DNA from: Acidimangrovimonas sp. | Lineage (GTDB): Bacteria; Pseudomonadota; Alphaproteobacteria; Rhodobacterales; Rhodobacteraceae | DNA: 19,117 nt | Direction: 5' to 3' | NCBI GenBank assembly: GCA_030147905.1 | Contig: JASBUM010000198.1 | Location: forward strand, 1-19,117 | Shown: positions 14,318-19,117 of the stretch, piece by piece | Position numbering within the stretch: the stretch's first letter is position 1 | Layout: each line of letters begins with the position of its first letter | The notes under the pieces: model-generated | What the model saw: only the letters and a program-made list of their open reading frames with translations | What the model was told of the DNA's origin: nothing | Databases searched by the model: none | Program-made: the position numbers and the translations under genes

Positions 14318-15250
14318 TCAGATATTCAGGTTTTGCGCTCCGGTGTCGATATGCGGCGCCCAGAATGCGACGCTTTCGGCGATCTGGGGGATCACTTCGC
14401 GGTCGTTCGGCTCACGCTCCTTGAAGCTCAGCTCCAGGCAGATCTCGTTGTCCCGCGCGCCGCCCTCCGCCAGGGCCGCCAGAAGTGGCCCGGGCTGGAT
14501 CCGGCCGCGCGCGTTGAACCCGGCCGTGAAGGGCCGGTGGCCGCCCTTGTCCATCAGGCTTTGCTTGATATGGATGATCGGGCTTACGTCCGGCACCGCC
14601 CGCGCCCAGGCATAGGGGTCGTAATCGTCGGGGTTCGCGCTGGTGACATCGCCGTGGTCTATATCGGCCATCATCCACATCGGCACGGCCATCCCGGCCT
14701 CCGTCAACCGCGCCTGAAGGGCAAGACAGGCCGCAATCGTCTCGCCGAATTCGCGGCCGATGCTCATCGGCTCCCAGAAGACGTATTTCAGCCCGGCGCC
14801 CCGGGCATGTTCCGCGACCTCCGCCCAGCAGTCGATGGCGGTGCGGATCCGATCCTCCCGCCGGACGGCATCGTCGAAGTCGCGATAGGTCAGGATCGCG
14901 AACTGGGTTCCGATGGAGGCCCCCCCGAGTTCGCCGATGATATCGGCGAAGGTCTTGAACCACTCGACATGGTAGCGGCGCACATCGCGGTCGGGATGGC
15001 CGAAATGGTTGAGCCGCCCGTATGGCCCGGTCATCCCGCTGGTCACGCGCACCCCGGTGCGGGCCAGAGCGGCACCCATCGCGCGGGTCAGCCGCCGGAC
15101 CACCCCGACCGGCCAGGACGGGTTGATGAACTCATGCGTCAGCTGCAGGTCCCGAATTCTCAGGTCGCGGGCCACGGTGTCGATCAGGTCGTCCGGCTCG
15201 GCAAAGCGGTTGACCAGCGGGTTGGTATTCAGCGAAAGCGTCAGCGGCAT
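14318..15250 (-). CDS. eryC: EryC-like tetrulose-phosphate epimerase (xylose isomerase-like TIM barrel)
   Basis: A 310-residue cytoplasmic sugar-phosphate isomerase/epimerase of the AP-endonuclease-2/xylose isomerase superfamily. Likely metal ligands are Glu160 (FWEPMS), Asp196/Asp198 (MADIDHGD), His227 (IIHIKQS) and Glu273 (CLELSFKERE). In Brucella, EryC is a tetrulose-4-phosphate racemase of this fold (Barbier and colleagues), converting the product of EryB. Between eryB and eryD this protein fits that role well. The ATG at 15250 is chosen because it begins the conserved barrel sequence; the open frame extending to 15388 overlaps the eryB coding end and has no homology-like content. It follows eryB by 14 nt. 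A related possibility is an erythrulose-phosphate epimerase in a threitol or erythrulose route, since LerI-type enzymes look similar. Confidence 0.88.
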   Translation of the reverse strand: MPLTLSLNTNPLVNRFAEPDDLIDTVARDLRIRDLQLTHEFINPSWPVGVVRRLTRAMGAALARTGVRVTSGMTGPYGRLNHFGHPDRDVRRYHVEWFKTFADIIGELGGASIGTQFAILTYRDFDDAVRREDRIRTAIDCWAEVAEHARGAGLKYVFWEPMSIGREFGETIAACLALQARLTEAGMAVPMWMMADIDHGDVTSANPDDYDPYAWARAVPDVSPIIHIKQSLMDKGGHRPFTAGFNARGRIQPGPLLAALAEGGARDNEICLELSFKEREPNDREVIPQIAESVAFWAPHIDTGAQNLNI

Positions 15251-15264
15251 GGTCCGTTTCCGTT

Positions 15265-16779
15265 TCAGGCGGCCGAGGCAAGCGCGGCCGAATTGAACCA
15301 CTCGGCAAAGGCCGCCTGTTCCGCCGCCGTCAGATGCAGGTAGTGCTTGGTCCGGCGCAGCAGCACGTCTTCGGGCGTCAGCGCCCATTCCCGGGCGGCA
15401 AGGTACCGGGCCTCGGCCTCGTAGAGCCGGCCGCCGAAATGCCGTCCCAGACCGTCGAGCGCCGTGGCGCCGCCGACCACTTCGCGCGTCCGCGCGCCGT
15501 AGAGCCTGCCGTAATGCTGGATCAGCGGGCGCGGCATCCAGGGATAGGTCTCGCGCAGCGTGTTGACGAAACTCTCGTAGTCGGCGCCCGCGATCTCGCC
15601 CCCCGGCAGGGTTGCCGCGCCGGTCCAGTCCTGCCCCATCGCCGGGAATACATGGGCAAGCTTGCGCATCCCGCGTTCCGCGAGTTCGCGGAAGGTGGTG
15701 ATCTTGCCCCCGAAGACATTCAGAAGCGGCGCACCGTCGGCCTCGTCCAGATCGAAGACATAGTCGCGCGTCACCGCCGAGGGGTTGCCCTTGCCGTCGT
15801 CGAAGAGCGGCCGCACCCCCGAAAAGCTGTGCAGCACGTCCCCGGGGCGCAGCTTCTCCTTGAAGTAGCGGTTGACGGCGGCAAGCAGGTACTCGATCTC
15901 TGCCGGATCGGCAGCGACATCCTCGGCCCGGCCATCATAGGCGATGTCCGTGGTTCCGATCAGCGCCTTGTCCCCCTCGTAGGGGTTGATGAAGATCACG
16001 CGTTTGTCGCGGTTCTGAACAAGATAGGCGTTGGCGCCCTTCCAGAATTTCGGGACGATGATGTGACTGCCCTTCACCAGCCGCACGTTGCGGGTGGATG
16101 GCGCGCCGGCGACACGGTTCAGCACATCGCTCACCCATGGCCCGGCCGCGTTCACCAGACAGCGGGCACGAAAGACGCGCGTCGCGCCGGTCAGGACGTT
16201 GCGGGTCGTCACCGTCCAGCCTCCATTCTCGCGCCGCGCCGCGATCGCCGCCGATCGCGTCAGCACCTGCGCCCCGCGTTCGGCCGCGTCCACCGCGTTC
16301 AGCACCACCAGCCGGGCATCGTCCACCCAGCAGTCTGAATATTCGAAGCCCCGGGTATATTGATCCAGCAGCGGTGCGCCCTCGGGATCGCGGCGCAGAT
16401 CCAGCGTCCGGGTGCCCGGCAGCTTCCTGCGTCCACCGAGGTGATCGTAGAGGAACAGCCCCAGCCGCACCAGCCAGGCGGGCCGGTCCTGCGGACTGTG
16501 CGGCAGCACGAACCGCATCGGCCAGATGATGTGCGGGGCGGATTTCATCAGCACCTCGCGCTCGATCAGCGCCTCGCGCACGAGGCGGAATTCGTAGTAT
16601 TCGAGATAGCGAAGCCCCCCATGAACCAGCTTTCCAGAACGCGACGAGGTGCCCTCGGCCAGATCGCCCTTGTCACAAAGAACGACCGACAGGCCACGCC
16701 CGGCCGCATCGCGGGCGATCCCCGCGCCGTTTATGCCGCCGCCGATGACGAAAAGATCGATCATCCCGGGTTCCGTCAT
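15265..16779 (-). CDS. eryB: FAD-dependent polyol-phosphate dehydrogenase EryB (GlpD-like)
   Basis: A 504-residue flavoprotein resembling glycerol-3-phosphate dehydrogenase. The FAD-binding Rossmann motif VIGGGINGAGIARDAAGRG begins at residue 11. It is followed by SSRSGKLVHGGLRYLEYYEFRLVREAL, the hallmark of the GlpD/EryB family. Other landmarks are NAAGPWVSDV, KGSHIIVPKF, IFINPYEGDKALIGTTD, SFSGVRPLFDD and NVFGGKITTFRELAE. In the ery pathway EryB oxidises erythritol phosphate to a tetrulose phosphate and passes electrons to quinone at the membrane. The ATG at 16779 has AAGGAG 9 nt upstream and overlaps the eryA stop by 4 nt. On sequence alone this could be GlpD; the coupling to an EryA-like kinase and EryC supports EryB. 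Confidence 0.9.
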   Translation of the reverse strand: MTEPGMIDLFVIGGGINGAGIARDAAGRGLSVVLCDKGDLAEGTSSRSGKLVHGGLRYLEYYEFRLVREALIEREVLMKSAPHIIWPMRFVLPHSPQDRPAWLVRLGLFLYDHLGGRRKLPGTRTLDLRRDPEGAPLLDQYTRGFEYSDCWVDDARLVVLNAVDAAERGAQVLTRSAAIAARRENGGWTVTTRNVLTGATRVFRARCLVNAAGPWVSDVLNRVAGAPSTRNVRLVKGSHIIVPKFWKGANAYLVQNRDKRVIFINPYEGDKALIGTTDIAYDGRAEDVAADPAEIEYLLAAVNRYFKEKLRPGDVLHSFSGVRPLFDDGKGNPSAVTRDYVFDLDEADGAPLLNVFGGKITTFRELAERGMRKLAHVFPAMGQDWTGAATLPGGEIAGADYESFVNTLRETYPWMPRPLIQHYGRLYGARTREVVGGATALDGLGRHFGGRLYEAEARYLAAREWALTPEDVLLRRTKHYLHLTAAEQAAFAEWFNSAALASAA

Positions 16780-18380
16780 CGCTGGACGCTCCTTGCTGGG
16801 GCCGCCACGCCATCGGGGGCGGCAAGCGCGCGCCGTGCGTCTGCCAATGCCCCCCAGGCGGGGCCAAGGCCGCGACGCGCGGCGGTGAAGGCGGGGAAAA
16901 GCCGGTCGTAGGCCGCGACCAGATCGGCCTGCGGCAGTTCGGGCGCGCCAAGCAGCGGCGTCACCCATTCGGCGACGCAGGCCTCCATGTCGGGACAGGC
17001 GCCGATGGCGACAGCGGCCATCATCGCCGCGCCGGCAGCCCCCGCCTCTTCCCGCGCCGAGACCCGAACCGGCGCGCGGATCGCGGCCGACAGGATCGCG
17101 CGCAACCCCGCCGAGCGCGCGGCCCCGCCGGTCAGGCGCAATTCCGTCGGCAGATCGCCCATCGCCGCGTAGCAGTCGCGCATGGCCATGCCGAGCCCTT
17201 CGGCCACCGCCCGGACCAGATCGGCGAAACCGTGAGTCAGCGACAGGCCCGTGAAACCCGCGCGCGCGTCGGCATCGACGAAGGGGCCGCGTTCACCGGC
17301 CTCGGAGATATAGGGATGATAGACCACCTGCCCCGGACGGCTTGCCGCCAGCCAGCCGTCGATGCGGCCGACCAGATCCCGGCGGCTGACCTCGTGGCCC
17401 AGATCTCGCATCACCCCGGCGGCAAGACCCAGCACCCAGTCGAGGTTGAGCGTGGCCGCCATGTTGGTCTGTACCTGCGTGACCACGCCCGGAACCGGAA
17501 GCGCGATGACATAGCCCGTGCCCTCGGCGTTCAGATGCACGTCGGCGACGCGCTTGGCCCGCATGTGCACGCCCGTGGAACCGACCGTGGAGCAGGCGGC
17601 ATCGCTCGTCGCGTCGTAGACGCCCGCGCCGAGGGCCGTCATGACCATGTCGACATAGCCGAGGCTGACCGGCGTTCCGGCGCGCAGGCCGGTCAGTCGC
17701 GCCGCCGCATCCGTCAGCGGATGGCTGAGCCGGGTGCCATCGAGGATGTCCGGCAACATCGCCCGCCGGTGCGACAGGCCGAGCGCGGCAATCACCGTAT
17801 CGTCATATTGGCGGCTGCGAAAATTGCCGAAGGTGAAGCTCGCTTCCGAAGGATCGGTCGCGCGGATCCCGGTGAGGTTGAGATAAAGCCAGTCCTTGCA
17901 ATGGAGCGCAACCTCCGCCCGGTCCAGAAGCTCGGGGAAACAGCGATCCATATGGGCCATCTGGCTGCCCTGCTGGCATGTGTTCAGCCCGGTCCCGGTG
18001 GCCTCGAACCGGGCGCGGTTCAGGCCCCCTTCCGCCAGGTCCCGCACCGTCGGCGCGGCGCGGGCGTCGAGCCATAGCCAGGCATCCGCCACCGGGACGT
18101 TGTCCTTGCCCACAAGCCATGTACCGTCGCCCTGCCCGGTGACCGCCACCGCAGCCGTCCGCGCCGCGAGGCCCGGCATCCTCTCGCCCAGCCCGCGCAC
18201 CGCGGCGGCACAATCGGCCCAGGTCCGGGCGGGCGATTGCGTCGCCGCGCCATCCGGCCCGACGTGGTAATGATTGGCGATCGCGCTCGCGCCAAGCTGG
18301 CGCCCGGCCAGATCGAAGGCGACCGCCTTGATGACGGAGGTGCCCGCGTCGATGCCGATCACGATATCGGGCCCTTGCAT
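16776..18380 (-). CDS. eryA: FGGY-family erythritol kinase
   Basis: A 534-residue cytoplasmic sugar/polyol kinase. The N-terminal phosphate-binding motif IVIGIDAGTSVIKAVAFD starts at residue 6. WLWLDAR (Asp105, Arg107) and LGYVDMV (Asp244, the probable catalytic base) follow. A second actin-like half holds TGGAARS (417-423) and EEAGAAGAAMMA. The segments CKDWLYLNLTG and DPSEASFTFGNFRSRQY recall EryA. The reaction is ATP-dependent phosphorylation of erythritol, the first pathway step. It leads the operon and overlaps eryB by 4 nt. The start at 18380 has GGGAGGA upstream and sits directly after the stop of a 16-codon leader ORF in the same frame. Related FGGY kinases act on xylulose or other polyols, but the neighbours make erythritol or a close tetritol most likely. 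Confidence 0.88.
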   Translation of the reverse strand: MQGPDIVIGIDAGTSVIKAVAFDLAGRQLGASAIANHYHVGPDGAATQSPARTWADCAAAVRGLGERMPGLAARTAAVAVTGQGDGTWLVGKDNVPVADAWLWLDARAAPTVRDLAEGGLNRARFEATGTGLNTCQQGSQMAHMDRCFPELLDRAEVALHCKDWLYLNLTGIRATDPSEASFTFGNFRSRQYDDTVIAALGLSHRRAMLPDILDGTRLSHPLTDAAARLTGLRAGTPVSLGYVDMVMTALGAGVYDATSDAACSTVGSTGVHMRAKRVADVHLNAEGTGYVIALPVPGVVTQVQTNMAATLNLDWVLGLAAGVMRDLGHEVSRRDLVGRIDGWLAASRPGQVVYHPYISEAGERGPFVDADARAGFTGLSLTHGFADLVRAVAEGLGMAMRDCYAAMGDLPTELRLTGGAARSAGLRAILSAAIRAPVRVSAREEAGAAGAAMMAAVAIGACPDMEACVAEWVTPLLGAPELPQADLVAAYDRLFPAFTAARRGLGPAWGALADARRALAAPDGVAAPARSVQR

Positions 18381-18431
18381 TCAGCTCGTCCTCCCGGCGC
18401 CGCAAGGGATCCGATTGCCGATCGCGGCCAT
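18381..18431 (-). CDS. Possible 16-codon leader ORF in frame with eryA
   Basis: An ATG at 18431-18429 has an excellent ribosome site, GGAGGAG at 18445-18439, 7 nt upstream. It opens a 16-codon frame (MAAIGNRIPCGAGRTS) ending in TGA at 18383-18381, immediately followed by the eryA ATG in the same frame. Its Shine-Dalgarno sequence looks stronger than eryA's own. It might couple translation into eryA by reinitiation, act as a regulatory leader, or allow an extended EryA if the TGA is read through. It is too short to judge by content, so the call rests on the ribosome site and geometry. Confidence 0.35.
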   Translation of the reverse strand: MAAIGNRIPCGAGRTS

Positions 18432-18545
18432 GTCTCGTCTCCTCCAACGGATATGCCACCAAACCCACGATGCGGCCCTGACCCCCGCCCGACAGGTTCT
18501 AACACAATTATCTCATCCGCTCTGCATTTTTTTACAGACACAGAA

Positions 18546-18575
18546 ATTTATTTCATCTAGCATGCTGGCTGTCAA
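18546..18575 (-). promoter_or_regulatory. Predicted promoter and possible operator of the ery operon
   Basis: On the minus strand a perfect TTGACA lies at 18575-18570 and an AT-rich -10 candidate, ATAAAT, at 18551-18546 (18-bp spacer; a 17-bp spacing gives AATAAA). The spacer contains the 8-bp palindrome AGCATGCT at 18559-18566, a possible EryD site. The leader of roughly 105 nt to the 16-codon ORF also contains TGTTAGAA at 18504-18497, like half of a DeoR operator. The promoter is plausible; regulator binding is inferred. Confidence 0.5.
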
Positions 18576-19117
18576 TGAAGGCTTTCGCCGCCCGCCAGCC
18601 CCATGCCGTCGTGCAGCCCGCGGCGCTTGCGCGGGCCGCGGGCGCCGCGGGCCGGAACGACAAGGGAACGCATGGGCCGGGGAGGGGCATAATGCGGATG
18701 AAACAGGCCATTTTCATGCAAAACGCCGGGCATGCGCGTCTGGTTGCGCCCCGCTCGCGGGCGAGCCGACATGATGTGGCACGCCGCGCACGGGGATGCG
18801 AAGGGCCCGCGCGGCCCCGGGCGGCCACCATGGAATCGACCCTCACCACCCCTGCTTCCCGAGCCGTGGCAAAGGCGATGGGCGCAAGGAATGTCATCTC
18901 TTGCCGCGGTCCTCATCACATCGCGTTGGCATCGCAGCGCGCGGCGGGCGGGCAGCCCCGCCGAAGCGGGGAGAAAAGCACCTCGATCCCGACCGCGGCG
19001 GAGGGGCCGAGGACACCGAATTCGTCAGCTTCGCACAATCGGCGCGGATAGCCCGGCGCGGCCGGATCCGGGCACCGCGCTCCAATCCACCCAGAAATCA
19101 TCCGAGGCACCCATGGA
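18576..19117. other. Intergenic region upstream of the ery promoter, no supportable gene
   Basis: About 540 bp with no convincing gene. Open frames here are Arg/Ala/Pro-rich on both strands at once, as expected from GC bias, and have no recognisable domain. It holds GC-rich inverted repeats at 18617-18652 (CCCGCG/CGCGGG and CCGCGG-GCG-CCGCGG) and a stable hairpin at 18956-18971. Two edge signals cannot be settled. A minus-strand frame runs from the window end to a TGA at 19027-19025, with a Trp/Asp-containing stretch that could be a protein C-terminus. An ATG at 19113 on the + strand, after GAGG, could start a gene that continues outside. Confidence 0.6.
18956..18971 (-). terminator. Stable UUCG-tetraloop hairpin
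   Basis: CCCCGC (18956-18961) and GCGGGG (18966-18971) make a perfect 6-bp stem. In minus-strand RNA the loop is UUCG closed by a C-G pair, an exceptionally stable tetraloop. It would lie 53 nt after the possible minus-strand stop at 19025. No U-tract follows, so terminator function is tentative. Confidence 0.35.

Noticed and set aside
15251..15388. Upstream extension of EryC
   Set aside because: It overlaps the eryB coding end in another frame and has no conserved content; the barrel starts at the ATG at 15250.
18553..19051. Overlapping 114- to 158-codon frames on both strands right of the ery promoter
   Set aside because: They overlap each other, run into the ery promoter, are rich in Arg/Ala/Pro and match no family I recognise. 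A ribosome-site-like GGGGAGGGG before 18692 alone is not enough.

Overview
The window is GC-rich DNA, dense with genes and with strongly G/C-ending codons. Protein families and layout suggest an alphaproteobacterium of the Rhodobacterales (Rhodobacter/Paracoccus-like). Supporting features are a TRAP transporter, an eryABCD-type operon with a SorC regulator at its end, and GC-rich junctions. This assignment is inference from gene content and composition; no rRNA or other marker gene is present.

Layout. (1) 31-588: a SatP/YaaH acetate/succinate transporter on the + strand. It faces (2) a minus-strand operon at 4065-712 encoding gluconokinase (gntK), TRAP small permease (dctQ), large permease (dctM) and solute-binding protein (dctP), with ATGA overlaps at the first two junctions. 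(3) 4195-5211: a divergent LacI/GntR-type repressor. A perfect 12-bp palindrome in the shared 129-bp intergenic region lies between the -35 and -10 of the operon promoter. Items 2 and 3 read as a gluconate (or related sugar acid) uptake and phosphorylation module. (4) 5378-6529: an old-yellow-enzyme flavin oxidoreductase, preceded by an odd G-rich triple repeat framed by an inverted repeat. (5) 6677-10375: a compact wza-wzb-wzc operon (outer-membrane polysaccharide export lipoprotein, low-molecular-weight tyrosine phosphatase, BY-kinase/chain-length regulator) with no glycosyltransferase, flippase or polymerase beside it. (6) 10652-12043: a cytoplasmic type I sulfatase with a Cys-type formylglycine signature. 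(7) 18380-12154, minus strand: an erythritol-type operon eryA-eryB-eryC-(Fe-ADH)-eryD. It has the order reported for Brucella eryABCD, with an extra iron-type alcohol dehydrogenase between eryC and eryD. (8) 18432-19117: the operon promoter followed by about 540 bp with no supportable gene.

Working together: the gluconate module would import a sugar acid through DctPQM and phosphorylate it with GntK under LacI-family control. The ery operon would phosphorylate a tetritol (EryA), oxidise it (EryB) and epimerise the tetrulose phosphate (EryC) under EryD control. The two later isomerases of the known pathway (EryH/TpiA2 and EryI/RpiB) and any polyol transporter are not in the window. The most interesting points are the Fe-ADH inserted in the ery operon with Gln at a metal-ligand His position, a 16-codon leader ORF in frame with and abutting eryA, the G-rich repeat hairpin at 5218-5269, the orphan wza-wzb-wzc cassette, and the strong T-tract-less hairpins at both convergent junctions. 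I saw no CRISPR, tRNA, rRNA, IS element or phage gene. Most of the window is recognisable metabolism rather than a clearly new system.
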